Below, in pieces: positions 14,926 to 24,036 of a stretch of DNA of 41,904 nucleotides (positions within the stretch are counted from its first letter, which is position 1; each line of letters starts with the position of its first letter). The DNA is from a virus, in IMG/VR virus record IMGVR_UViG_3300027728_000026, positions 1-41,904 of that record. One strand, 5' to 3'. The notes under the pieces were generated by a model that did no database searches, was not told the DNA's origin, and worked only from the letters and a program-made list of their open reading frames with translations. The translations under genes and the position numbers were made by a program.

Positions 14926-17725
14926 AACCATTATTAAATTGTTCCCATCCTTCTTCAGCTAAATCGTAAATATAGTTGGGATTAATTCCTCTTTTGTTCC
15001 AGTATTCAATTTCCTTTTGTTCTAAATCCAATACATCCTCCTTTAGTCTGTCTTGATCTTTTTCCTCAAATGGAACTCCATTTATTAGTTCACATTGTTG
15101 TTGTGTATAGAATTGTCTTTTCACAGGATTATCAATAATAAGAGTATCTCTCACATCTTGTTTGAAGACAACTAATAAAGGTTCAATACGATTATTAAAT
15201 GTTGTGATTGTTCTCGCTACATTGTATTCTCCTGTCATGTTGGGATTGTTTTCTAAATCGTTTGGGTCTAACATATAACAATTAAGTTGTGTATAAGAAT
15301 CAACAGAATCTAGTGGTATTTGTCCATAACCTTCCATAAAATTATCTAAATCTTGTTGAGTCCAACCTTTTTTTGGTTTATTAATTTTTTGTACATCCCC
15401 ATGACTTGCTTTTGTTCCGTTATTAACATAATAAATTACATCACCCAAATTAATTTTTAGATTATGTTTGATTGCTAATTCTAAATGAGCCATTCTCGAC
15501 ATTGCCCCACCTGATTTGGTTGTTTGTTTTGACCTCTCAATATAATCCTTGATACTCAGTTTAACCTTAGCTCTTTGAGCCACTTTCATCAATGGTATTT
15601 CTTTGTTATAGATTTTAGTTAAGTATTCATAATACCACTCAACAAACTTTTGACCCTCACCTTCCAATAACAATCTAATTGCTTTATCCAAATATTCCTC
15701 AATGTATAGTGGAAGTTTTTTTGATTTAATTGAGTTACCTGTAAGTTTTACCTTTCCATTGTGTTCCATCGTTGCGTAATTCTTACGAGCAAGATTAATA
15801 CATGATTTCCAAGTTCCATCACAATCTAGAGCCATTTCACCTCTCATAAAAATATCGTTAAACTCCGCAACATCAGCATCATATCCTTTATACTCCTTAC
15901 CCTTTTTAACCTTCCAATTAAGACCTTTCCCAATATAAACTCTATCATCCACTCCACCTTTAGGTAGTGAGAAATTCACACCATCCGTATCCATTACAAG
16001 TGCGGTATAACCTTTTCCCATAAAAAACTTAATCATCTGACGAAGATATTGTCTTCCAGTACAAGTTATCTGTTCACCCATATACATATCACCCCATGCA
16101 AACACATGAGGGGCTGATAAAGCACCAAACATTGAGTTGATGAATATCTTGATTGGTAATTGTTTTCTATCATATGATAATGATTTCTTCTTGTCTTTAT
16201 CATACCATTCAGCCGCCAAGTTCTTGTACATAATACGAGCACTTCTAAAATATGATAACATACCTTTCATCGCACCTGTAATATCACAATCAGGGAATAC
16301 ATCGTGAACCAATTGAATTGATGGATATAGAGATGAGTAGTCAAGTTTTAAAACATCCTTGGAATAACCCACTCTTAATAGTCTTGATAAACCACCAACA
16401 AAATCAGTTTTCTTTTCTTTTTGGGGAATTGCAAGTTTATGTTTATAAGACCAAGCCATCATCAACATTTTCCATAATGTTGCAGTTCCAATGGTGGAAA
16501 CTCTTTCATAAGTTGTTGGAATCATTGAGGCCAACATAAATGTACCTTGATTGAATTCATCATCCACCTTCAAGGTTTCCTCCAAGTCATCATCCAAATA
16601 TCTCTCAACAATATTGTCCCCAGTTGTTTTAATATAAACACCAGGATGTTTTTTATCTAGGTTATTGAATTGTGGATTATCAGCTTTCTTATATTTTCCA
16701 TTTTGGACATTCAACCAATACTCTTCTTTATTAGCGTACATTGACCCAATTTTATTATGGTCAATATAAACACGATCAGGAGCTTCAACATTAATATACT
16801 GAGTAATGTATTTAAGACCTGCAGATTTAATACTCGAATTGATTGCTTGAGCTCTTCTAACTGAGTGTAGGATATCAATAACATTATATCCCCATATTCC
16901 AATCTGTTTAAATTCCTCTACTTCATTTGCGAGTTTCAACATACCCTTAGTTTGTTTAAATTTATATTCTGGATGTAAGGTCTTACATATACGTTTAATG
17001 TCAAGATGTAAAGTTTTACACCTTTCCATAATCCAATACCAGTCAAAGTTGGATGAATTATATCCACCAATGATTGATGGTTTAACTTCGTCAATAATTC
17101 TGAAAAACTCAACAAGCCCTGCTCGTTCTTGGTCTTCAGTTGCACATTCAATTACTTTCTCTAATCCTTTGTTTGTTTTAATTCCAATCATAAATATTCT
17201 ACCATCTTTAGGTTCTAAAGAGGTAGTCTCTAAGTCGAATACCAATCTTGTAATGTCATTATAATCATCGTACCCTTTGAATAACCTCTTTTCCTTTTGG
17301 ATTAGATATTGTTCAACTGGGGAAGGTATTAAGAAGTATTCTTTGGTTTTTTCGCCATAAGGGTCAATTCCTCCTTCTTTAAAGAATTGCATTAAACTTC
17401 TGTAACCCTTTAAAGATTTGACCATATACTTAAGACCTTTCTCAAGTCTTTCATTACCACCAGTCTCCAATTTCTCAATTAGGATTCCGTGTTTGGTCAT
17501 TGCTTCTTTTTGATTTGCTTTGGACGATTTGTAGAAATTAAGTCCGTGTAGGTCACCAACCCAAGCAAATGGGGTGAATGTATCCTTTCTAATTTCTTTT
17601 CCTTTACCGGGGATTTCTTTAATCTTAAAGATGTTTTCTGAAGCCCAATCATATTCTATTGCGACTATGTGTTCTTCGGGGTCGTTTCCGTGGAGGAAAC
17701 TTTCGATTTCTTCTGGTGTTATCAT
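14924..17725 (-). CDS. Family B DNA polymerase with 3'-5' exonuclease (T4 gp43-like)
   Basis: A 933-residue replicative polymerase. Exonuclease: FDLETTSLEP (D164, E166) and GGYNSSNFDWYW (D228). Polymerase motif A is LDYSSLYPSI (D462), motif B is KQLPIKIFINSMFGAL (K521, N530), and motif C is VMDTDG (D579, D581). All catalytic positions are present, so the enzyme should be active in both synthesis and proofreading. The length is close to T4 gp43 (898). The leader is unusually long: the nearest RTATTTAT element is 60 nt upstream. Its single-gene minus-strand unit lies between plus-strand neck genes and minus-strand fibre genes. Confidence 0.96.
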   Translation of the reverse strand: MITPEEIESFLHGNDPEEHIVAIEYDWASENIFKIKEIPGKGKEIRKDTFTPFAWVGDLHGLNFYKSSKANQKEAMTKHGILIEKLETGGNERLEKGLKYMVKSLKGYRSLMQFFKEGGIDPYGEKTKEYFLIPSPVEQYLIQKEKRLFKGYDDYNDITRLVFDLETTSLEPKDGRIFMIGIKTNKGLEKVIECATEDQERAGLVEFFRIIDEVKPSIIGGYNSSNFDWYWIMERCKTLHLDIKRICKTLHPEYKFKQTKGMLKLANEVEEFKQIGIWGYNVIDILHSVRRAQAINSSIKSAGLKYITQYINVEAPDRVYIDHNKIGSMYANKEEYWLNVQNGKYKKADNPQFNNLDKKHPGVYIKTTGDNIVERYLDDDLEETLKVDDEFNQGTFMLASMIPTTYERVSTIGTATLWKMLMMAWSYKHKLAIPQKEKKTDFVGGLSRLLRVGYSKDVLKLDYSSLYPSIQLVHDVFPDCDITGAMKGMLSYFRSARIMYKNLAAEWYDKDKKKSLSYDRKQLPIKIFINSMFGALSAPHVFAWGDMYMGEQITCTGRQYLRQMIKFFMGKGYTALVMDTDGVNFSLPKGGVDDRVYIGKGLNWKVKKGKEYKGYDADVAEFNDIFMRGEMALDCDGTWKSCINLARKNYATMEHNGKVKLTGNSIKSKKLPLYIEEYLDKAIRLLLEGEGQKFVEWYYEYLTKIYNKEIPLMKVAQRAKVKLSIKDYIERSKQTTKSGGAMSRMAHLELAIKHNLKINLGDVIYYVNNGTKASHGDVQKINKPKKGWTQQDLDNFMEGYGQIPLDSVDSYTQLNCYMLDPNDLENNPNMTGEYNVARTITTFNNRIEPLLVVFKQDVRDTLIIDNPVKRQFYTQQQCELINGVPFEEKDQDRLKEDVLDLEQKEIEYWNKRGINPNYIYDLAEEGWEQFNNG

Positions 17726-17785
17726 TTTTATATTTTTAAGTTTAGTATATTAGCTGTCATACAAGATGACATTTACCTTATCCTT

Positions 17786-17793
17786 ATAAATAT
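17786..17793 (-). promoter_or_regulatory. RTATTTAT promoter-like element (ATATTTAT)
   Basis: Minus-strand CTATATTTATAAGG, 60 nt before the DNA polymerase ATG. The long leader between could carry translational control, as T4 gp43 does on its own message, but I see no clear hairpin there. Confidence 0.4.
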
Positions 17794-17811
17794 AGTATGA
17801 CGATGGGGTTA

Positions 17812-17850
17812 AGTCAATAAAAAGTTGGTGATAAATTAATACCACCAACT
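17812..17850 (-). terminator. Rho-independent terminator after beta-helix gene
   Basis: Stem 17823-17830 with 17843-17850 and a 12-nt AT loop, followed on the minus strand by TTTTTATT. It lies 20 nt after the stop of the beta-helix gene. Confidence 0.7.
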
Positions 17851-17870
17851 CTTAATATTGAATAAATTAT

Positions 17871-19556
17871 TTAAGCGGTTATTGAAACATATGTAGGTGT
17901 TGTTGCCGACAAATATTCCAAGTATAAATTAGAATCATCCGATTTTATAATTTTACAATTATAATCAGCATATACATGTGTTGCAGATAAAAAATCAGTA
18001 TAAGACACTGGGTATAATATTTGATTGTATCTAAAATCGTTACCTATTTTGTTTGAAACGAAACTATCCCCAATTATGTTGTCAAAACAAGACCCTATAA
18101 TAGTATTATTATCAAAGTTGTTATCTATAATATTACTGTCAAAACTATAACTTCCAATATTTAAAGAATCACCAATTGTATTATTGAAAAAATCGTCTAA
18201 AATTTGATTGTCAGAAAATAAATTATAAATTTGATTGTTATTAAATTCATTTCCTATTTTATTTTTATAAACTTCGTCCCAAGTATTATTATCCATATAA
18301 TCATTCAGAATAACATTATCGTTGAATGATTTGTAAATTACATTATCATTAAAATAATCACCGATTTGATTTTTTTCAAAATAAAATCCCCAATCTCCAT
18401 CTAACCAATTATTATTAAAGTCATTTCTAATTTGGTTGTCATAGAAACCACTGCAAAGAATTACATTATCTCTAAACCTGTTACCAATATGATTGTCTTC
18501 AAATTCAGTGGTAATGATATTATTTTCAAAGAAATTTCCAATTACATTATCATCAAAGTCATCATCGGTGATGTTATTTCTAAAAGCATAACCGATTTGA
18601 TTAGCGGTACAGTCATCATTAAAAGTATTATTATAAGAACTATCACCAATAGTATTATTTTCATAACGGCCATCTTTGAGAACATTATTTGCTAATAAGA
18701 AATCTCCGATACCTTCATTTAAATAATATTTTGAATAGTCTCCTATATAAGTGTTAATGCAACCATCATCATCTATCGCTTCAAATGTATTGTAAAGATT
18801 AAAATCACTTTGACCATCAATATTATTTGGATAATAACTATCATAACTATGGGAATTTGCATTAAAAAATTCATAGCCACCATTACCTGTTGCAGTAACA
18901 GTTTCTCCTTTTACAATCATTGAAGTATCACCTGAAATGCTAACAATTTCGTAAAATGTTTCATAGCTATTTCTGATAGCTATAATTTGTCCTGGACTAA
19001 GTGAAGTAAAGGTAGTTCCTGTTGAACCTGTTACTATTCCATCAGCCAATATTTCCACAGTTCCAGTATACGGATTTAATTTATTATAACTTCTTAAACG
19101 GTATCTTTTGAAAGTAATATTTTTATGGTCATAATCAGTTCTATTACCAAATTTGTCAATTCTTTCAGTAATTCTACCAAAAGCAGGATTACCTGATTCA
19201 GTTGTAGAGTATGTTACATCATACTTAATCTTATCATTCGGATAACTTGGTTGGTAAGCGTCAACCGCTAAAGTATTACTTGATGTTGCTAAAACAATGA
19301 TTGGTTCAGTTACACCTGTTACATATGAAGAACTAGATACCGCAATTGGATTTTTGTATTTGTCATAATCTGGTCTATCGTAACAAGTTTGATTATCGGT
19401 AATTGAATAATAAGAACCGCAAGTTAAATCGCTTATACTAATTAAATTATTTAATTCGTTAAATGTTATTGGAATACAAGATAATGGGAGTCCATTTTTC
19501 TCATATTTTAAAGCATCAACAATACCCGCAATTAATCTATCTACTTTTAATGGCAT
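17871..19556 (-). CDS. Tail fibre / adhesin with a 9-residue beta-helix repeat
   Basis: A 561-residue protein. The first 11 residues (MPLKVDRLIAG) are identical to those of the next gene upstream, a likely attachment or assembly tag. Residues 20-280 are beta-rich. Residues about 285-513 are a tandem repeat with a 9-residue period, F-x-[DN]-N-x-I-x-x-x, over 20 units (FDDNVIGNF, FENNIITTE, FEDNHIGNR ...). Stacked Phe, Asn and Ile ladders imply a parallel beta-helix, common in receptor-binding tail proteins. A 45-residue cap follows. No enzyme motif is seen. Its own terminator lies downstream. Confidence 0.72.
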   Translation of the reverse strand: MPLKVDRLIAGIVDALKYEKNGLPLSCIPITFNELNNLISISDLTCGSYYSITDNQTCYDRPDYDKYKNPIAVSSSSYVTGVTEPIIVLATSSNTLAVDAYQPSYPNDKIKYDVTYSTTESGNPAFGRITERIDKFGNRTDYDHKNITFKRYRLRSYNKLNPYTGTVEILADGIVTGSTGTTFTSLSPGQIIAIRNSYETFYEIVSISGDTSMIVKGETVTATGNGGYEFFNANSHSYDSYYPNNIDGQSDFNLYNTFEAIDDDGCINTYIGDYSKYYLNEGIGDFLLANNVLKDGRYENNTIGDSSYNNTFNDDCTANQIGYAFRNNITDDDFDDNVIGNFFENNIITTEFEDNHIGNRFRDNVILCSGFYDNQIRNDFNNNWLDGDWGFYFEKNQIGDYFNDNVIYKSFNDNVILNDYMDNNTWDEVYKNKIGNEFNNNQIYNLFSDNQILDDFFNNTIGDSLNIGSYSFDSNIIDNNFDNNTIIGSCFDNIIGDSFVSNKIGNDFRYNQILYPVSYTDFLSATHVYADYNCKIIKSDDSNLYLEYLSATTPTYVSITA

Positions 19557-19579
19557 ATTTAATTTTTTTTATTTTATGT
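19524..19579. repeat. 56-nt direct repeat, copy 1 (start of beta-helix gene)
   Basis: Covers the leader and first 11 codons of the gene at 17871-19556. It matches 19935-19990 with one mismatch, including non-coding leader bases. Confidence 0.85.
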
Positions 19580-19583
19580 TTAT

Positions 19584-19967
19584 TTAAGAATATACTCTAA
19601 TCTCAATTGGAGTGTCATCTAATACGTCATCAGTTGGAGCTCCAGTTGCTATTGTGATTATATCATCATTCGTTATTGAAACACTAACAATATCTTTAGA
19701 ACCATTAAAAAAATATGAAAATAAAATTTTAGAACTATCAGAAAAAGCCCCAATTAGAGTCCCCCTATAAGTTCCAGTTGATTGTCTAGTCCAAACTAAT
19801 TCTCCACCCAATGTATTGTCTAACACAACTGCGGTTGGGTTAGATGTTCCGGTTTGTGTTAATTTTGCGGTATAAACCTTATAGGGTAACCCCAATGAAC
19901 CACCATTTATGTTTAATGAATCAGTATCTATTGAACCCGCAATTAATCTATCTACTTTTAATGGCAT
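19584..19967 (-). CDS. Small tail-associated protein sharing the MPLKVDRLIAG tag
   Basis: A 127-residue protein. The N-terminal 11 residues and the upstream leader match the beta-helix gene downstream. After a short linker it is beta-rich (YKVYTAKLTQTGTSNPTAVV, LDNTLGGELVWTRQSTGTYR), ending in DTPIEIRVYS. Proteins of this type with a Y-x-G motif are frequent among fibre-tip domains in phages of Bacteroidetes, though I cannot name the family. Shared tags suggest both proteins dock at one site or use one chaperone. Confidence 0.6.
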   Translation of the reverse strand: MPLKVDRLIAGSIDTDSLNINGGSLGLPYKVYTAKLTQTGTSNPTAVVLDNTLGGELVWTRQSTGTYRGTLIGAFSDSSKILFSYFFNGSKDIVSVSITNDDIITIATGAPTDDVLDDTPIEIRVYS

Positions 19968-19990
19968 ATTTAGTTTTTTTTATTTTATGT
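19935..19990. repeat. 56-nt direct repeat, copy 2 (start of small tagged gene)
   Basis: Second copy of the repeat at 19524-19579. One A/G difference lies in the leader. Confidence 0.85.
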
Positions 19991-20046
19991 ATATCACATA
20001 TAAGTATTTACATTTACAAAAAAAACTTTAAATTAACATTTTTTTA

Positions 20047-20532
20047 TTATGGAGTTGTCGTTGTTGTACTTGTACATGGACAACATTCGGTAGTAGTTGT
20101 TGTGGTATAAGGTCCATTAACACAACAAGGGAAATCAGACACATAACAACTATTATATTCCAAGTCATCAGCAATAAAAGATTCTTGGACATTTATATAT
20201 AACTTTTCTCTAATTGGTAATATTAAAACCCCATCATTACTCCTTAACATAAATTGTCCTTCATATCTACCAACTCTACTTGTATCTCTATTTTGGAATT
20301 GATAATATAAATAATATTCTGGTTCAGCATTTGGGTCAACATCTGTTTTCTCAACAAACCCAGCAGGTCTTGAGACAATCTTTGGGACACCAGTGTCAGC
20401 ATCAACCATTGAAAAGAATAATGCCGATTGTTCAATCAATGACATAAAGTTATTGTAATCTAATCTACCATTCTTAACCACTTGAAGCTTAAGGAGGGGA
20501 AGTGTCGCATTCTTCTTAATATAAAATTCCAT
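20047..20532 (-). CDS. Baseplate upper protein-like (BppU-type) with Thr-rich tail
   Basis: A 161-residue protein. The core resembles N-terminal domains of BppU-type baseplate proteins: MEFYIKKNATLPLLKLQVVK, then YYLYYQFQNRDTSRVGRYEG, then DGVLILPIREKLYINVQESF. The C-terminal 35 residues are Cys- and Thr-rich (CC pairs, TTTTTT). BppU-type proteins anchor receptor-binding proteins to the baseplate. The poly-Thr tail resembles that of the 755-residue protein at 32004-34271 and could be glycosylated or act as a spacer. The start is divergent from the next gene, with a palindromic promoter between them. Confidence 0.6.
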   Translation of the reverse strand: MEFYIKKNATLPLLKLQVVKNGRLDYNNFMSLIEQSALFFSMVDADTGVPKIVSRPAGFVEKTDVDPNAEPEYYLYYQFQNRDTSRVGRYEGQFMLRSNDGVLILPIREKLYINVQESFIADDLEYNSCYVSDFPCCVNGPYTTTTTTECCPCTSTTTTTP

Positions 20533-20545
20533 TAGATTTTTATAT

Positions 20546-20572
20546 ATAAATACTAAGTTTAATAGTATTTAT
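20546..20572. promoter_or_regulatory. Divergent palindromic promoter (9-bp arms, 9-nt spacer)
   Basis: ATAAATACT at 20546-20554 and its exact reverse complement AGTATTTAT at 20564-20572, with 9 nt between. Each arm is an RTATTTAT element pointing at one divergent gene (20532 minus, 13 nt away; 20579 plus, 6 nt away). The geometry is the same as at 34283-34309. Confidence 0.6.
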
Positions 20573-20578
20573 ATTATT

Positions 20579-21163
20579 ATGAGAAACCTTATTAAAAAAA
20601 TATTGTTTGAAGAATTTCATAATCCAAAAATTTTTTTGGAAGAAATATCATTACGTGAACTTAATAGTTATTTAATTCTATCTGAGGGTAAAACTACAGT
20701 ATCTATTGATCCTAGTAAAAAAGATGCGGTATTTGATTTGATTGAACGATATTATAATGTAACAAATTATACAACAGGTGATAGAGCTCACCGAGACAAA
20801 CAAACATCAATTACTTTTGAAATTAACCCTACTGACCATTGGTTAGAAAGATTAGATAGAACCAAGGAAGATGATTATAAAAATCACCCAACTATAGTTG
20901 ATCCAACAACAAACGAGGGGGTTGATTTAATTTTTATATTAAAAGATGATATAATTAAAAAAATATTAAATTTTGATTGGGGGAAACGAACTCTATGTTT
21001 AAAATTAATCACCATAAATAATGGTAAAATATATACCAATTTAATTAAAATAGAAAAGGATACCTATATAAAAGACCATTATATCATAAATATGATTACA
21101 CATATGAAAGGAGAACCGTTAAAAAATCAAGAATTTAGTAAATGTACCGTTATAAAAAAATAA
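20579..21163 (+). CDS. Unknown protein with targeting-like N-terminus
   Basis: A 194-residue protein that I do not recognise. It begins MRNLIKKILFEEF, an amphipathic segment ending in E like other candidates in this window, followed by a second one (LILSEG). The body has TSITFEINPTDHWLERLDRT and PTTNEGVDLIFILKDDIIKK, with a conserved-looking H-W-L-E-R core. It could be a small nuclease or a toxin-like fold, but no motif proves this. Transcribed alone from the divergent palindrome, with a terminator at 21162-21188. It may be packaged in the head. Confidence 0.5.
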   Translation: MRNLIKKILFEEFHNPKIFLEEISLRELNSYLILSEGKTTVSIDPSKKDAVFDLIERYYNVTNYTTGDRAHRDKQTSITFEINPTDHWLERLDRTKEDDYKNHPTIVDPTTNEGVDLIFILKDDIIKKILNFDWGKRTLCLKLITINNGKIYTNLIKIEKDTYIKDHYIINMITHMKGEPLKNQEFSKCTVIKK

Positions 21164-21188
21164 AAGGGATACATTTAGTATCCCTTTT
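21162..21188. terminator. Bidirectional rho-independent terminator
   Basis: Stem 21162-21171 with 21179-21188 and a 7-nt loop. Ts follow on both strands, longer on the minus strand (complement of the A-run upstream). It ends the gene at 20579 and the minus-strand unit below. Confidence 0.85.
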
Positions 21189-21350
21189 AACCCTACTTCT
21201 CGATTAAGACACGCCAGTCAGCCTTAGTACTGGAGAGGCAATAGTCACCATCCTTTCAGATGTATTCAGCATAGCTTTCATTTTCGACTACCAAGGTTTT
21301 TTCGACCCCATAACTTTCAAAGGTAAGTCACCAACCATAAAACACTATTA
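21162..21350 (-). ncRNA. Candidate small RNA: promoter-to-terminator unit without intact ORF
   Basis: About 190 nt on the minus strand, between an ATATTTAT element (21358-21365) and a strong terminator (21162-21188). By my count 21191-21330 is about 43% GC, against roughly 30% around it. The only ATG-led ORF (from 21338) is 16 codons long. Possible stems are plus-strand 21240-21246 with 21286-21292 and 21214-21218 with 21229-21233. A broken small gene is the alternative: two frames have protein-like stretches (DGDYCLSSTKADWRVLIEK; MVTIASPVLRLTGVS), each cut by stops. Confidence 0.45.
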
Positions 21351-21357
21351 TAAACCT

Positions 21358-21365
21358 ATAAATAT
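21358..21365 (-). promoter_or_regulatory. RTATTTAT promoter-like element (ATATTTAT)
   Basis: Minus-strand GATATTTATAGG just upstream of the candidate small RNA. It is 19 nt before the only ATG there. The remainder of the gap to 21465 is AT-rich without ORFs. Confidence 0.5.
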
Positions 21366-21465
21366 CCTATTTAGTTCCCAAACTTATTATTTTTTTCACT
21401 AAATATTTTTTCATCAAATCTTATATAAATATAACCACCAACATCATAATAAAGTTCCAAGGTTA

Positions 21466-23139
21466 TCAATTTTCTTTTCTTAATTTTGAATCGTAATGTT
21501 CATATCGGTTATGTTCGGTGGGGGTGATTAATAATAAACCTGGTTTAATATTACCCTTTATTGTTTCTTGGTAACAATAACTCATTAAAGTCTGTTCAAA
21601 TGCTTTTTGCCACCTTGTCTCCAAGTAACATTTGTAATTACCCTCCTTACTCAATACAATAGGCCAATTACATAAATAAATCTCACCACTAACATAAGGA
21701 ATACCTTTATGTGATTTTATATATTTAAACTCAGTTCTTGGGGCGTCTATATCGTAACCAAATTTTGGTAACTTTGTTTTGTTCGGCCAATGTTTTTGTC
21801 TGAAATCTTGAGGAACATTATACCATGACCATTGTGTCCCATTGTCACCAAAGAATTCTGTATAGTTTAATTTTAAAAAATCAAAGTTTTCTTTTTGAAT
21901 GATTTCCAAACTTTTTCTATATAAACCTTTAACATATCTATTAAAACCATTTTTACAAGTTTCATTTTTTGGATAAAAAAACATATCATCCTCAAACCAA
22001 AAATAATAGTTTAAATCAGTATCGTTAAAATGTTCAGCAACAAATACCCTTCCACCCATTATACCCAAGTTGTCTTTCTTAATATGTTCAAATCCGTATT
22101 GGTCACATAACTCTTTATACCTTGGAGTTGTTGTTAAATCAGTTGAGTTATCCAATAAGAACTTTTTTGGTTTGTTAATAAAATCCTTATCGTATTCCAG
22201 CATTGATTTAATCAAGGTTTCAAACTGACTTGGGGAATTAAATGATATAACATATAACCCAACCTTATCAATTGATTGATTTGTTATTTTAGGTAATTCT
22301 TTTGTTTCTTTTTTTGGTACTAACTTATCATTCTTTAAATCCTCAAAAAATTTACCCATTAATCCATTTCCCTCAATATCAAAATAAGTTATCATATTTG
22401 GATACAGATAAGTCATAAGGGTAAAAATACTTTCCTCAGTTCCCATATATCCTTTGGATAATGTATCAACAAGAAGATGATAATATAATGTATTAATTTC
22501 ACTTATTGTTTCCTTTTTACCGCCAAAGAAACCACCTCTTGCGACCTTATCTATTTTTGAATTGGTCAAACGATTCATTTCATTGTAATTGAATCCGTGA
22601 ATTTCAGTTGATGCTTCGTAGGGAAAACAAACAAAGTTAAAATCACCCAAATATTTTGGTAACTTATTTAATACTTTATCGTGGGTGAAATAACCTGGAT
22701 GAATTGTATTACATAGACCAGCATCAATCCAAAACATATATTCTGAATCAAATGAGTCATATATCTTTGCATCGTGCAATAAAAACACTTTGGACATAAC
22801 TAGGGGGTTATATAACTCAAGTTTAGCTTGGGTTGAATCTGTTAACCAACCAACTTGATTATACCAATTTGGATTTGTTCTAATGTTTTGTATTTTATCA
22901 AAGTATTCATTATTCTTAAACCAATCTAAATTTCTTAAAATAAATCTTGTGTTGGTTTTATTTCTTTTTTTGAATACAAATTCTTGTAATTCTTGGTCAC
23001 CAAAAATTATCATATTTTCCTCAACCTCTAATAGTCTGGAAAACTTATCCAAATAGTGTTGATATGAACGAGACCAACCTTCATTGAGGTTTCCTCTCCC
23101 AATATCCCAAAGTCCTGTTACTAATGTAATTTTACTCAT
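21466..23139 (-). CDS. Two-domain glycosyltransferase (HtrL/YibB-like plus GT2-like)
   Basis: A 557-residue protein. Residues 1-270 look like the HtrL/YibB glycosyltransferase family: TLVTGLWDIGRGNLNEGWSR, then MFWIDAGLCNTIHPGYFT and RGGFFGGKKE. Residues about 290-557 look like a GT-A domain, opening VGLYVISFNSPSQFETLIKS and carrying the acidic YYFWFEDDMFFYP (a metal-binding DxD-like site). Both domains would transfer sugars from nucleotide donors. The gene overlaps the next glycosyltransferase by one base at ATGAG, so the pair is co-translated. The nearby tail fibre genes suggest a virion target. Confidence 0.78.
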   Translation of the reverse strand: MSKITLVTGLWDIGRGNLNEGWSRSYQHYLDKFSRLLEVEENMIIFGDQELQEFVFKKRNKTNTRFILRNLDWFKNNEYFDKIQNIRTNPNWYNQVGWLTDSTQAKLELYNPLVMSKVFLLHDAKIYDSFDSEYMFWIDAGLCNTIHPGYFTHDKVLNKLPKYLGDFNFVCFPYEASTEIHGFNYNEMNRLTNSKIDKVARGGFFGGKKETISEINTLYYHLLVDTLSKGYMGTEESIFTLMTYLYPNMITYFDIEGNGLMGKFFEDLKNDKLVPKKETKELPKITNQSIDKVGLYVISFNSPSQFETLIKSMLEYDKDFINKPKKFLLDNSTDLTTTPRYKELCDQYGFEHIKKDNLGIMGGRVFVAEHFNDTDLNYYFWFEDDMFFYPKNETCKNGFNRYVKGLYRKSLEIIQKENFDFLKLNYTEFFGDNGTQWSWYNVPQDFRQKHWPNKTKLPKFGYDIDAPRTEFKYIKSHKGIPYVSGEIYLCNWPIVLSKEGNYKCYLETRWQKAFEQTLMSYCYQETIKGNIKPGLLLITPTEHNRYEHYDSKLRKEN

Positions 23140-24014
23140 TATTGTTTTATTTCTTCTAAAATCTTATAGAAACTTTTATTTAGTTCTAAATAATTTATTG
23201 GATAATCGCTTGTTAAATTATCTTCGTGTAACCAAACATCAAAAGAATGTAAATTAAACAAGTTATTATTATCACTAAAAATTAATGACATAAATTGTTC
23301 TTCTGAATATAATTTATGTTCTGCGTTTGTTACTACTAAAAATAATCTTTCAAATTCAGTTACAAGTTCTTTTAACCTTTCTTGTTTACCTCCAAATAAT
23401 CCACCAATAATGTGTAATGAACTATCGTAATTTTTATAAAACTTACTTGGGATTGTATTAGACCAATAGTTAGAACCAATATTTGATTTACCAATCAAAA
23501 ATAATTTATCCTTACTTTTATCTATTAAATTAGATAAAAATTTATTATCAAATAAATTAGAATTAAAATATCTTTGATAACTATGATTGTTAATTAAATG
23601 TTTATCTGGCAATATACCAGTATGACTTATTCCAGCATCAATCCAAAAACAATAATCGTAGTCAAACTTATTTTGTAAAAACCAAAAGAATTTATTATAT
23701 TGTATCTCAAAACATCTATCACCATTTATTACACTTTCGACATCCTTAAATTTTGATATTACATCAAAGTGTTTGGTACTTTTTAAATCAAACACAACAA
23801 ATTCCAATCTATTTTTAGGGATTTTATTTTGGTTATAAAAAAAATCTTCCAATACTTTTTTTTCCTCAAAACTAGTATAACAAACAAAATCAGCGTCAGA
23901 CATTCTTAATAACGACAATAAACTAAATTTATATTGTTCAAATCTACTAGGTCTTCCACCAAATTCACTTCCATATAAATTTCCGTATATACAAGTCAAG
24001 AATAATATTTTCAT
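23139..24014 (-). CDS. HtrL/YibB-like glycosyltransferase
   Basis: A 291-residue protein related to the first domain of the downstream gene: it has a similar N-terminal strand (ILFLTCIYGNLYG), YDYCFWIDAGISHTGILP in place of MFWIDAGLCNT, and HIIGGLFGGKQERLKELV in place of RGGFFGGKK. The WIDAG motif probably marks the sugar-nucleotide or metal site. It appears to be a tandem paralogue of the downstream N-terminal domain. Upstream lies an inverted-repeat hairpin (24037-24053). Confidence 0.75.
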   Translation of the reverse strand: MKILFLTCIYGNLYGSEFGGRPSRFEQYKFSLLSLLRMSDADFVCYTSFEEKKVLEDFFYNQNKIPKNRLEFVVFDLKSTKHFDVISKFKDVESVINGDRCFEIQYNKFFWFLQNKFDYDYCFWIDAGISHTGILPDKHLINNHSYQRYFNSNLFDNKFLSNLIDKSKDKLFLIGKSNIGSNYWSNTIPSKFYKNYDSSLHIIGGLFGGKQERLKELVTEFERLFLVVTNAEHKLYSEEQFMSLIFSDNNNLFNLHSFDVWLHEDNLTSDYPINYLELNKSFYKILEEIKQ

Positions 24015-24036
24015 TTTTTGTTCACAAATTTTATAT

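Noticed and set aside
21191-21330. tRNA or tmRNA in the higher-GC gap
   Set aside because: No acceptor-stem closure, CCA end or paired T-arm could be assembled. The TTCGACC stretch gives only a 3-bp stem.
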